This document shows positions 1 to 7,304 of a stretch of 52,239 bases of DNA, piece by piece. The notes beneath the pieces were generated by a model. That model did not search any database. It saw nothing but the letters and a program-made list of their open reading frames with translations, and was not told the origin of the DNA. The stretch spans positions 1 through 52,239 of the forward strand of contig CAJTKG010000020.1 of the NCBI GenBank assembly GCA_910576935.1, read 5' to 3'. Source of the DNA: an uncultured Muribaculaceae bacterium. Its GTDB lineage: Bacteria > Bacteroidota > Bacteroidia > Bacteroidales > Muribaculaceae. Position numbers and translations under genes: made by a program. The first letter of the stretch is position 1. Each line of letters begins with the position of its first letter.

Positions 1-85
1 GCGGGGCGATGACGGCGGCTTCGGCGCGGGTGAGGTTGCGGCCGAGGTAGCGGCGGAAGTGGTATGTGTAGACGGCGGTTTTCAT
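1..85 (-). CDS. 5' fragment of an unrecognised gene, cut by the window edge
   Basis: An open frame reads leftwards from an ATG at 85-83 to the window edge, giving 28 complete codons that begin MKTAVYTYHFRRYLGRN and continue with a TRAEAAVIAP-like stretch. A good -7 promoter box lies just upstream, which supports a real start although the untranslated leader would be very short. The piece is too short to assign a family. I do not recognise it and give no function. Confidence 0.4.
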   Translation of the reverse strand, partial: MKTAVYTYHFRRYLGRNLTRAEAAVIAP

Positions 86-93
86 CTCCGATG

Positions 94-101
94 CAAAGAT
101 A
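94..101 (-). promoter_or_regulatory. -7 promoter box for the left-edge gene
   Basis: On the minus strand the bases read TATCTTTG, matching the Bacteroidetes -7 consensus TAnnTTTG. It lies 8 bases before the ATG at 85. No clear TTTG -33 box is visible. Confidence 0.45.
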
Positions 102-126
102 AGGCACGGTTGGGGCGAGTTTATCC

Positions 127-154
127 CTAAAATTGCAATCGAGTGCAATTTTAG
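127..154. repeat. Perfect 11-bp inverted repeat
   Basis: CTAAAATTGCA at 127-137 is followed by a 6-base spacer and its exact reverse complement TGCAATTTTAG at 144-154. It is AT-rich, so it could be a protein-binding dyad or a weak bidirectional hairpin. It lies 26 bases upstream of the left-edge gene's -7 box. Confidence 0.6.
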
Positions 155-219
155 ATGTGTTAAATGCAGAATGCACAATGCATAATTCACAATTATCGGT
201 GTGGAGCTACGGTGTGTGG

Positions 220-243
220 AGCTACGACCTCCCGGTCGTAGCT
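220..243. repeat. REP-like hairpin, copy a
   Basis: A perfect 10-bp stem AGCTACGACC / GGTCGTAGCT closes a 4-base loop TCCC. On the complementary strand the loop is GGGA and the hairpin is followed by CC, the same layout as copies b, c and d. Confidence 0.65.
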
Positions 244-270
244 AAATTAATGAAAATTAGGGAGTTTAAC

Positions 271-290
271 CGACGGCCGAGAGGTCGTCG
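271..290. repeat. REP-like hairpin, copy b
   Basis: The stem CGACGGCC / GGTCGTCG (one G-T wobble) closes a GAGA loop and is followed by CTCCAT. It has the same design as the hairpin at 412-438. Confidence 0.6.
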
Positions 291-411
291 CTCCATAGCG
301 GCTGATTCTTGTCGATGTTTTTGGTCTAATTGGACTAATTGGTCAAATTATAATCTAACTATTGGTGGTTGATGCAAGGGTTAAAACTCTTGCTCTATGC
401 GCCTTGGATTC

Positions 412-438
412 GGACGACGCTCGGGAGAGCGTCGCTCC
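412..438. repeat. REP-like hairpin, copy c
   Basis: A perfect 8-bp stem CGACGCTC / GAGCGTCG (415-422 and 427-434) closes a GGGA loop and is followed by CTCCAT, the same trailing sequence as copy b. Stem bases differ from the other copies in a compensatory way. Confidence 0.65.
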
Positions 439-515
439 ATATCGCCTCGGTCCGTGCGCGGTGGGTTCGCAATTTTAAGTTGATGATTTCAAACGAGGGC
501 CAAAGCCCTCGTTTC

Positions 516-857
516 TTAACCGCGATGCTTTTTGGCAACGTAGTCGAAAAGATCGTGATACTCGATCCACGCTCTCACAAGGAGAGGTCGCAATCGCCAA
601 TGCACCGGCATCCCGACTCCGTCGGAAAGTATATCGATGGCCCGACGATAACAAGTAAGAGCCGACAGGTCGTAGCCGTTGCCTCGACAATCGGCAGCCA
701 TTGTCAGCAACCGTTTTGCGGCGACACTGACATCGCCCGTACTTGAAGTTTCGCTGAGACAGTCGTCAAGCATCTCATACAGTTGGTCAGCTACGACGTT
801 ACTTATACGACCGTCCGGATTTGCCGATAAAATTCGGCGGCAAGTTTGTTTTTCCAT
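516..857 (-). CDS. Small hypothetical protein, 113 aa
   Basis: Unrecognised small soluble protein. I start it at the ATG at 857-855 (MEKQTCRRIL...). An in-frame TTG six bases upstream is possible but has no advantage. The sequence is Asp/Leu/Ala-rich and predicted helical; a central stretch around SALTCYRRAIDIL resembles the helix pair of a tetratricopeptide-type repeat, but that is only a resemblance. It has no signal peptide or membrane segment. It stands alone between repeat-rich spacers. A 13-bp inverted repeat brackets its upstream region (856-947), overlapping the start codon, which could matter for its expression. A competing open frame in the same place on the same strand (475-690) looks less protein-like. 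Confidence 0.5.
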   Translation of the reverse strand: MEKQTCRRILSANPDGRISNVVADQLYEMLDDCLSETSSTGDVSVAAKRLLTMAADCRGNGYDLSALTCYRRAIDILSDGVGMPVHWRLRPLLVRAWIEYHDLFDYVAKKHRG

Positions 858-947
858 AAACAACAGATTTTAGATTTAAAAATATAAAAGAACTCCTCAC
901 AGACCACGGTGTCACCACCGCGGCTTGCAAGATTATCTGTTGTTTAT
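856..947. repeat. 13-bp perfect inverted repeat flanking 66 bp
   Basis: ATAAACAACAGAT at 856-868 is matched by its exact reverse complement ATCTGTTGTTTAT at 935-947. The 66-bp interior holds a GC-rich imperfect hairpin (around 903-922) and an AT-rich block with a near -7 box (TATATTTT on the minus strand). The left arm touches the start codon of the gene at 516-857. Confidence 0.6.
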
Positions 948-1023
948 TAGCGATTATGATGATATGACTTCCGCCAATCAAAAAGGTTTAATGTTAACTT
1001 TTTTCATAAGCCTTGAATTAAAT

Positions 1024-1044
1024 CGACAGTCGGAGAGACCGTCG
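1024..1044. repeat. REP-like hairpin, copy d
   Basis: The stem CGACAGTC / GACCGTCG (one mismatch) closes a GGAGA loop. The architecture and purine loop match copies a-c, although the trailing CTCC is replaced by CGC. Confidence 0.5.
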
Positions 1045-1113
1045 CGCAAGCGTCCAGACCCGCAATGTTAAGCATGTTAAACATAAATTAAAGAACGCCT
1101 GTGGCGCAAGGCT

Positions 1114-1827
1114 TCAGCTCAATGAAGCCGAGATGAGGTTCATGACTTTTTGATGATATTTTTTTCCTTCGGCAAGATTTGACAGTGTCTCGAGCTGGGC
1201 ATAGCGATGTATATCGCTGCCGACACGGTCATAATATCCCCGGTCAAGAAGTTTGTGAGCCTTTTCGGTCACCGCCTTGCCGTAATTACCGCTCAGACTT
1301 AGAAGATTAAGTTGCATTCTTACGCCACGGCCGTGCAATCTGTCGTAATGGTTGTCATCCATATATACATAGCGCTCTGCATGGGCCAGAACCGGGAAAT
1401 AACCTGCAGAAAAGACAGAGTCAATTATGGCAAAAAGATTGGCCGGCGGCGTGAAATAAGACGTCTCGACAAGCAGACTGTCACCTTTGTCTCCTACAGG
1501 AAGCAACTCATCCGCGTCGAGGCGCTCGACAAACAATTGGTCCATCATGTTCTCGGCGCCGAGTCTTAATTCTACCGAACCGTCATATGCCGCCGTGAGT
1601 TCACGAAAGCGTTTTTCAAGGTCTACGGGACGGTTGGGTATATCTTCCATGATATGCGGTGTGAGCCAGACACGTTTAAAACCCAATTCTTCATAACGGG
1701 CAAGGATTTTGAGGGAAGTCTCGAGATCTGAAACGCCATCATCGACTCCCGGGAGTATATGACTGTGCCAGTCAGTGGCTCCGTGGAAGTCGATGATAGA
1801 TTTTTTTTTCGAAAAAATTGAAAACAT
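1114..1827 (-). CDS. CpsB/YwqE-type PHP-domain protein-tyrosine phosphatase
   Basis: Manganese-dependent phosphatase of the PHP family that removes phosphate from the tyrosine tail of the partner BY-kinase and so tunes capsule polymer export. The 237-residue length fits CpsB/CapC/YwqE. Metal-binding motifs are all present: HSH at 21-23 followed by LPGVDDG, TPH at 56-58, AEN at 91-93, HAERY at 149-153 and GSDIH at 203-207. No signal peptide, so it is cytosolic. It is the last gene of a three-gene minus-strand operon and starts 19 bases after the kinase stop. Codons 7-9 form an A9 run near the start, where slippage would abolish the protein. Confidence 0.93.
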   Translation of the reverse strand: MFSIFSKKKSIIDFHGATDWHSHILPGVDDGVSDLETSLKILARYEELGFKRVWLTPHIMEDIPNRPVDLEKRFRELTAAYDGSVELRLGAENMMDQLFVERLDADELLPVGDKGDSLLVETSYFTPPANLFAIIDSVFSAGYFPVLAHAERYVYMDDNHYDRLHGRGVRMQLNLLSLSGNYGKAVTEKAHKLLDRGYYDRVGSDIHRYAQLETLSNLAEGKKYHQKVMNLISASLS

Positions 1828-1846
1828 TTTCGTGGGCCAAGATGCG

Positions 1847-4264
1847 TTACTGCTTAGTTTTCAGACATATACCCCCCCCCCCGTAATTTTTGCCATATGA
1901 ATATCCATAGCTATATCCGTATCTCGAACCGTCGTCTGTCGAAGCATTCAGCACAACCGCCATGTTCTTGAAACTATGGTCGGTGTACATGCGGTCAATT
2001 TCGCTTATCATCGAGCGCTCCAAGAGTCCGGCGCGGACGATAAATAGCGTTCGGTCGCAATAGCCGTCGACGATCTTAGCATCGGCCATCATCGCGAAAG
2101 GCGGACAGTCAATAAAGATGTAATCGTATTCAGGAGCGAGTGCGTCAAGCAGAGTCGCCAAACGACCGTTTTCAAGAAGTTCTGTCGGGTTGGGAGGCAT
2201 AGTGCCGACCGGCATGATCTTAAGGCCGCAGAGTTCGTCTTTAGTAACGATCAAAGAGTTGATGTCATCGGTCTGTCCTGACAGATAATCACTGACGCCT
2301 TTGCTCGGCGAACCGACAAACGACGATGTCGAACCGTGGCGCAAGTCACCGTCGATGACAAGCACCCGTTTGCCTTTGATTGCAAGCGACACACCGAGGT
2401 TGACAGAAACGAAAGTCTTGCCTGAACCGGGGTTGAACGATGTGATCATTATATTGTTGCACTTGCCTGAATTCTGACACAAGAAACCGAGGTTTGTACG
2501 CAATACTCTGAACGCTTCGTTGGTGATGTCGCGCGAGCCCTCCTTGACAACGATATCAGTTCTGTTTTCTCCGCTTTTCTTAGATTTTTTGACAAATCCC
2601 TTGGCGCTGCCGGCTGCCATAGGTATCTCGCCGAGATATGGAGCTTTGAGGTTCTCGAGGTCTTTGCGACCGCGTATTTTTGTATTGCCTATCTCTTTGA
2701 CATATATAACACCGAAAGGTATCAGTATGCCGAGCATAAAAGCGATGAGCAATATATTGCGTTTGACAGGCGCCGTGGGGAAAGGCAGACCGGTAGGTCG
2801 CGTTATGACACGGGTATTATAAGCGGTGAACGCCTGCGAAAGTTCGTTTTCCTCACGTTTCTGAAGCAGGAACAGATAGAGGGTCTCTTTGACCTTCTGC
2901 TGACGCTCGACACTTAGAAGATATTTGGCCTGAGTTGGGTTTGCAGCAATCTGGGCCGTCGTCTGATGCTCGCTCTGCTGAAGATTTTTTATACTTGTGT
3001 TGAGAGCGACGATCTGGTTGTCGATCGATGATATGATGGCCCGGCGCTGTGCGGCAAGCTGCTGGTCAAACTCAACGACAATGGGGTTGGTCTCCGAGCT
3101 GTTTTCGGCAAGGCCGTTGCGGCGCAGCAACAGTTTGTTATACTCCATGATCTGCGACGACAGGCTCTGGTTTTCAATGCCTGTATTCGAGGGGAGCACC
3201 TGATTGCGGTTGCCGTCGGCAGAGAGATAGCTGCGCATATAGCGAGAGACCTGTAACTGGTTGTTCAGCTCGAGTATCTGCGATGCGATATTGCTGTTCT
3301 GCTCCATATACATGCTCGAGGCGGCTGCGAGGTCGGGAATAAGATGGGTACTTTTATACGATGATATGTCCTGATCGACATTGCCGAGCTCGCTTTCGAT
3401 AACTCCGAGACGATCGTTGATGAAGTTTGAGGTCGAAACGGCAATCTGGTTCTTGTCTCTGATCCAGTTTTCATTATATACGCCGATAAGAGTGTTGAGA
3501 ATATCTTCGGCTCGCTGGACCGAGGGGTCATTGACGGTGAGATCTATCACAGTACCCTTGTCGTCAAGCAACGCGACTTTAAGTTTGGCGGTATAAGAGG
3601 TGACGGCTGCCTTGAGAGGGGATTTGCTGACATAAAGGTCAAAGGCTTCCTTATCTTTGAAACCGTCGCCGCGTGTGACTACCATACGGCCCAAAGGCGT
3701 GGGAACGCTGTCGCCAAACGCATGGACATCGGGATCGACCGTATACTCTTCGTTATCAGCCTTGAAGTCGCTGACAGTATATCCTCCGTCTTCATTGAAG
3801 CGGAGAACGAACGATGCAGACTGCTTATCGTTTGAATCGGGAAAAACGACTTTGGCCGGAAGCGTCATGCCGTAGAGAATAGGCTTTCTGAAGAAACCTT
3901 CGCCACGGTAATTCATGTCGAGGTCAAGGCGTTTGATGACGTCTTCCATGATATCAGGCGACTTGAGCGCACTGAGCTCATTGTTGATATTGGTGTTGGT
4001 CGAGAACAGACCGAGGTCTGAAAAAGCATCGACCGCACCGTTGACCGATGAACCGCTACCCTCTTCTTTTATAAGGAGAGATGCCGTGCGGGTATAGACG
4101 GGCGTGGCAAACAGCAGATAGATCACGGCGAGAGCGAGACAGACCGCCACCGACGCTGCAATCCACCGCCAATGGTGTAGGCCGATTGACAGGATATCTT
4201 TGATACTGACAGCATTTGATGTGTCGTCAGCCGCTGTAGTCTTGTCTATTGATTCTTCTTGCAT
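1847..4264 (-). CDS. Wzc-type polysaccharide co-polymerase with BY-kinase domain
   Basis: Inner-membrane tyrosine autokinase that couples capsule polymerisation to Wza export. The 805 residues show: a cytosolic N-terminus, first membrane helix about 32-53, Wzz-type chain-length domain with long periplasmic coiled coils (about 55-495), second membrane helix about 500-522, then a cytosolic BY-kinase. Kinase motifs are clear: Walker A GSGKT with K616, Walker A' VLVIDGD with D638 and D640, Walker B FID with D719. The tail carries six tyrosines between 782 and 794 in a YGYSYG-type repeat, the expected phosphorylation cluster. The tail ends in four glycines encoded by an 11-G run, so replication slippage would rewrite the last residues. 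It lies between wza (45-base gap) and the phosphatase gene. Confidence 0.95.
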   Translation of the reverse strand: MQEESIDKTTAADDTSNAVSIKDILSIGLHHWRWIAASVAVCLALAVIYLLFATPVYTRTASLLIKEEGSGSSVNGAVDAFSDLGLFSTNTNINNELSALKSPDIMEDVIKRLDLDMNYRGEGFFRKPILYGMTLPAKVVFPDSNDKQSASFVLRFNEDGGYTVSDFKADNEEYTVDPDVHAFGDSVPTPLGRMVVTRGDGFKDKEAFDLYVSKSPLKAAVTSYTAKLKVALLDDKGTVIDLTVNDPSVQRAEDILNTLIGVYNENWIRDKNQIAVSTSNFINDRLGVIESELGNVDQDISSYKSTHLIPDLAAASSMYMEQNSNIASQILELNNQLQVSRYMRSYLSADGNRNQVLPSNTGIENQSLSSQIMEYNKLLLRRNGLAENSSETNPIVVEFDQQLAAQRRAIISSIDNQIVALNTSIKNLQQSEHQTTAQIAANPTQAKYLLSVERQQKVKETLYLFLLQKREENELSQAFTAYNTRVITRPTGLPFPTAPVKRNILLIAFMLGILIPFGVIYVKEIGNTKIRGRKDLENLKAPYLGEIPMAAGSAKGFVKKSKKSGENRTDIVVKEGSRDITNEAFRVLRTNLGFLCQNSGKCNNIMITSFNPGSGKTFVSVNLGVSLAIKGKRVLVIDGDLRHGSTSSFVGSPSKGVSDYLSGQTDDINSLIVTKDELCGLKIMPVGTMPPNPTELLENGRLATLLDALAPEYDYIFIDCPPFAMMADAKIVDGYCDRTLFIVRAGLLERSMISEIDRMYTDHSFKNMAVVLNASTDDGSRYGYSYGYSYGKNYGGGGICLKTKQ
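1872..1882. repeat. Homopolymer C11 (G11 on the coding strand) in the wzc tail
   Basis: Eleven consecutive C on the plus strand encode Gly795-Gly798 of the kinase. As given, the protein ends GGGG-ICLKTKQ. With 10 G it would end GGG-VYV, and with 12 G it would end GGGG-YMSEN; both alternatives add one tyrosine and shorten the tail. Such runs are typical slippage-prone contingency sites. Confidence 0.85.
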
Positions 4265-4309
4265 TGTATTGTAGTATTTTTTGTTTCCAAAGGGTTTACC
4301 TATAACAGG

Positions 4310-5125
4310 TTATTTGAATATCAGGACACAGATCGATGTCAGAAGTGACGCCACCGACACCCAGAACGAGGCCGAGAGCGTAGTGTTGCCGTTGACTGTC
4401 GACTGGCGTTTCATATAGTTGTTGGGATCAACTATGATAATATCATTCTGCTTCAAATAGAAAGCAGGTGACGAATAAAGAGAGGCGGCATTGGTCAGAT
4501 CGAGACGGTATGACTTCTGCTGACCGTTCTCATCGCGGATAACGAGCACATTTTTACGATTACCGTAAATCGTCATGTCACCGGCCGCCGTTATTGCCTC
4601 AAGGACATTCATGCGCTCACGGTCGATGCTTACACGGCCCGGATGGCCGACTTCTCCCATCACCGACACGCCGGCATTGGCAAACTCAACCGTGACGACG
4701 GGGTCTTTAACAAGGTTTTTTGTAACAAGCTGATCTTTTATATATTCGGCAACCTGATAGCGACGCATGCCCGCTATATGGATTTCTCCGAGCACCGGGA
4801 AGTCTATTGTGCCCTGAGGTGTCACCGTATAATATGACACATATTGGTTTGATGATATCAAGGCCGACGACGTATTGCCGGCACCGATTCTGTGAGAAAC
4901 AACCGGGAGGTTGAAAAGATCGGCAAGCTCGGGATCTTTTGAATTAACAATAATCGACAGCTTGTCATCGGGGCGCACTTTAATTTCGGCAGCCTCAAGA
5001 GTCTCGACAACAGCACCGCTGTTAAGATCCTGAAGTATGGTTATATCTTTTGGTGTCGCACACGAACTGAACAACATAACACTTGCGGCACAGCCGATAA
5101 AAATCAGTTTTAAAAATTTCATCAT
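4310..5125 (-). CDS. Wza-type outer-membrane polysaccharide export lipoprotein
   Basis: Exports capsule or exopolysaccharide across the outer membrane, working with the downstream kinase. The 271 residues begin with a lipoprotein signal whose lipobox LFSSC places the acylated cysteine at 22. The Poly_export domain follows (RPDDKLSIIVNSKDPEL... then the VTPQGTIDFPVLGEI region), then an SLBB beta-grasp domain (about 155-235), and a C-terminal hydrophobic helix at about 252-270 as in Bacteroidetes Wza homologues. Two adjacent ATGs are possible (5125 or 5122). First gene of the operon; its probable promoter is about 300 bases upstream, leaving a long leader. No glycosyltransferase genes are beside the trio. 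Confidence 0.92.
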   Translation of the reverse strand: MMKFLKLIFIGCAASVMLFSSCATPKDITILQDLNSGAVVETLEAAEIKVRPDDKLSIIVNSKDPELADLFNLPVVSHRIGAGNTSSALISSNQYVSYYTVTPQGTIDFPVLGEIHIAGMRRYQVAEYIKDQLVTKNLVKDPVVTVEFANAGVSVMGEVGHPGRVSIDRERMNVLEAITAAGDMTIYGNRKNVLVIRDENGQQKSYRLDLTNAASLYSSPAFYLKQNDIIIVDPNNYMKRQSTVNGNTTLSASFWVSVASLLTSICVLIFK

Positions 5126-5335
5126 TTATCCTTTGAGATGACGTTTATAAATGTGGTATGATTGAGCCTTTATGACAAAGCAATAATATACCTGAATACA
5201 CTTCAATTTTCTATTTGAAAATAAATTTATCCTATAGTGAAACCCTGGCTTCAACTGACAACGCCGACAAACGACACGAATAAAAGGGACAGCATGCCCA
5301 TCACCACAAGGGTAGCTACCTCTTCGTAATCTCCT

Positions 5336-5374
5336 ATTATGTAGTTTTATTATAGCAATTTAAAATTACATAAT
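5336..5374. repeat. Dyad with ATTATGTAgTTTT arms in the capsule leader
   Basis: ATTATGTAGTTTTA (5336-5349) and TAAAATTACATAAT (5361-5374) pair in 13 of 14 positions around an 11-base spacer. The left arm ATTATGTAGTTTT recurs exactly in the perfect dyad at 40643-40678. It could be a regulator site or an RNA hairpin. Confidence 0.55.
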
Positions 5375-5432
5375 AAAAACATCCCGCAATCAGACGAGCC
5401 TTGATTGCAGTCAAAAGCCCTGATTCCGGCGG

Positions 5433-5440
5433 CAAAATTA
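5433..5440 (-). promoter_or_regulatory. Candidate -7 box of the capsule export operon
   Basis: On the minus strand the bases read TAATTTTG, matching TAnnTTTG. The -33 TTTG box is not obvious at the usual distance. If used, it leaves a leader of about 300 bases before the wza homologue. Confidence 0.45.
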
Positions 5441-5485
5441 CAAAAAGTTTTTTTAATTCATGTCTGTCAAACCGCTTTTTTTCGC

Positions 5486-5493
5486 TACTTTTG
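5486..5493 (+). promoter_or_regulatory. -7 box of the vWA/tubulin/protease operon
   Basis: TACTTTTG matches TAnnTTTG. Transcription would begin near 5500, downstream of the ATG at 5460, so translation must start at the ATG at 5532, where a signal peptide begins. No good -33 box is seen. Confidence 0.55.
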
Positions 5494-5531
5494 CAATGTT
5501 ACAGGTCACCGTTTTAACCAATCATACCGCA

Positions 5532-7277
5532 ATGAAACGCACTATTGTAATTTTCATCGCATTAACATTCTGTCTGACAGCCAACTGCGCAAAACTCAGG
5601 AATTCGATATATATTTTCGACTGCACCCAATCAATGGATGGAAGAGGTGCCGAAAAAACGCCTAATATCTGGATTCCCACAAAAAACGAACTCAAAGCCC
5701 GCATCGAACGCGAGCCGGATAATGCGCGTATCGTCATAATACCCTTTCAAGCAAGGCCTTATCAAGCCATAATTTTTGAGCGCAAGAATTTTGACTGGAA
5801 CGCCATCGACGGCAAACTCGAAAAATATATAAAAACGCGAACCAATACAAACATATGCGATTCATGGGTCGAAGGTGAGAAGTTTATCGACCTGACCCGC
5901 AACAACTATATATATCTTATGACCGACGGCGACGACAGCGACGCGGCACGTAAAGCCCGGTTTATCGACGTTCTGAGACAATTCTGTGCCAGAAACTACC
6001 CCAACACCCACGGCTTTTACGTGCGGCTGACCGAAAAAGCCCTTGTCGAGGACAACGTCAGAGATATCATCGACGGATGCCGCAATCTCGATATTGTATC
6101 ACCTGACGACAAGACCGATTTCGGCAGTTTTGACAGCCGTATCTTAAATATCAACACCCACGAACTGCCGTGTCGCCGCATCGTCGACTTCAGCGACCCG
6201 GGTATATTCAAGGCGCGGGCAAGGTGCGACGACCCTAATTTCGTTGTCGAAATCATCGACGGTGTCATAAAAAACGGTGTCATGGAAATTGAAATCAGAT
6301 CAGCCTACGGCGACGACAAGGCCCGGCTGCATGATGAGCTCGACGAAGAGAACTATGAGTTTGACATCACCGTCAGCTCCGACAATATCCATATCACCGA
6401 CCCGCGCATCGAGGTCAGGGTCGTCAACCGCCCCGAACGCGTTCTCGCGCTCAATGGCATCTCACACGAAGAAGATGACCTCGGCAAGAGCACCCGCCAC
6501 GAGAGTTTCCTCTTCTCGGCAGCTTCCGGCACAGACACCCTTAACATTGACCTCGCGCCGTCATTCAATGACGAGGCCCGTCGCGACCACGCGTCGGCTC
6601 GTTTCAAAGTGTCGGCCAACAACGCCTCCGCCGATTTCACCATTCTTTTCAACAGACGAGAACTTGCCGATTCGTGCTTCACCCTCGCGGCCGATGATAT
6701 GCCGGCGGCCATATTGTCGGTAGTCTTCAGAGCGGGATGCGACGACACGCGGCTCAATCTCACGATAACACACCTGTCATCGAAGAATCTCGACCGCATA
6801 GGCGTGGCTCCAGCCGACGAATTTGCCCACTCGCTCAGAGCCGAGTGTGAAAACGAGATGAATCCTCTGGCAAAAGCGCTGCTTTGGGCGGCGGCAATCA
6901 TCGCGGCTGCGTTGATATTGTGGTTTACACTGCTCAAACGCCAATTTTTCCCACCGATAAACAAAGTAACGACAATAACCATAACGCGTCCTTACTTGAG
7001 CCAGCGCAAAATTCGCGGCGCCCGTCTGGTCATCTTCAGCGACAGACCGGTCCGCCAGAGTTTTTTCAACAGACTTTTCACCGGCCGCATCATTTCTGAA
7101 GTCAATCAGGTATGGACATCACGCTGCGAGATGCGCCACGCGCGCAACGGCGTCCGCTTCAGCTGCCCCGACCGCAGCATGACATCGTCGCCATCGGCTG
7201 TGATGACCAAATTCAACGAATATACAGTAATGAGCATAAAAAGCACCGGCAGCGATATAACAATCAAAATCCTTTAA
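5532..7277 (+). CDS. Membrane-anchored vWA-like protein (first gene of the tubulin-like operon)
   Basis: Start chosen at 5532 because it opens a signal peptide (MKRTIVIFIALTFCLTA) and lies after the promoter; the product is 581 residues. A von Willebrand A-like domain follows directly. The MIDAS-type loop is D30-C31-T32-Q33-S34, a DxTxS variant of DxSxS, and TDG at 131-133 is the second acidic loop. A middle region (about 215-440) looks beta-rich and may be periplasmic Ig-like domains. A single membrane helix at about 449-469 is followed by a basic, beta-rich cytosolic tail of about 110 residues. Predicted topology: vWA outside the inner membrane, tail inside. It is 27 bases upstream of a tubulin-like gene, so the tail may contact that protein. 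No enzymatic activity is implied. Confidence 0.75.
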   Translation: MKRTIVIFIALTFCLTANCAKLRNSIYIFDCTQSMDGRGAEKTPNIWIPTKNELKARIEREPDNARIVIIPFQARPYQAIIFERKNFDWNAIDGKLEKYIKTRTNTNICDSWVEGEKFIDLTRNNYIYLMTDGDDSDAARKARFIDVLRQFCARNYPNTHGFYVRLTEKALVEDNVRDIIDGCRNLDIVSPDDKTDFGSFDSRILNINTHELPCRRIVDFSDPGIFKARARCDDPNFVVEIIDGVIKNGVMEIEIRSAYGDDKARLHDELDEENYEFDITVSSDNIHITDPRIEVRVVNRPERVLALNGISHEEDDLGKSTRHESFLFSAASGTDTLNIDLAPSFNDEARRDHASARFKVSANNASADFTILFNRRELADSCFTLAADDMPAAILSVVFRAGCDDTRLNLTITHLSSKNLDRIGVAPADEFAHSLRAECENEMNPLAKALLWAAAIIAAALILWFTLLKRQFFPPINKVTTITITRPYLSQRKIRGARLVIFSDRPVRQSFFNRLFTGRIISEVNQVWTSRCEMRHARNGVRFSCPDRSMTSSPSAVMTKFNEYTVMSIKSTGSDITIKIL

Positions 7278-7304
7278 ACGACAATCACGAACCACTTCAA
7301 TATC

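Larger units (their letters stand above)
86..515. other. Intergenic region rich in palindromes, no gene seen
   Basis: This 430-base stretch has no convincing coding frame; the open frames in it are short and atypical. It contains a perfect 11-bp inverted repeat (127-154), a 13-bp direct repeat GTGTGGAGCTACG at 199-211 and 214-226, three REP-like hairpins (220-243, 271-290, 412-438), and short repeats of TAATTGG around 328-345. It looks like repeat-laden spacer DNA. Confidence 0.6.
5126..5531. other. Divergent intergenic region with long capsule-operon leader
   Basis: This 406-base gap separates the minus-strand capsule operon from the plus-strand vWA operon. Outward -7 boxes sit at 5433-5440 (minus) and 5486-5493 (plus), so the capsule transcript would have a leader of about 300 bases. 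The leader contains a hairpin GCAATCA/TGATTGC (5386-5408), a 13-of-14 dyad (5336-5374), the palindrome GGTAGCTACC (5311-5320), and a possible 16-residue hydrophobic leader peptide on the minus strand (5301 to 5251). Long structured leaders occur at Bacteroides capsule loci controlled by UpxY-type antitermination, but no upxY or upxZ gene is visible here. Confidence 0.6.

Noticed and set aside
5460..5531. Upstream ATG that would add 24 residues to the vWA-like protein
   Set aside because: It lies upstream of the -7 box at 5486-5493, so it would not be transcribed, and it would bury the signal peptide.
6353..6982. 209-codon open frame opposite the vWA-like gene
   Set aside because: It is a shadow frame of a GC-rich coding region, rich in Ser, Arg and Ala with no fold or start signal.
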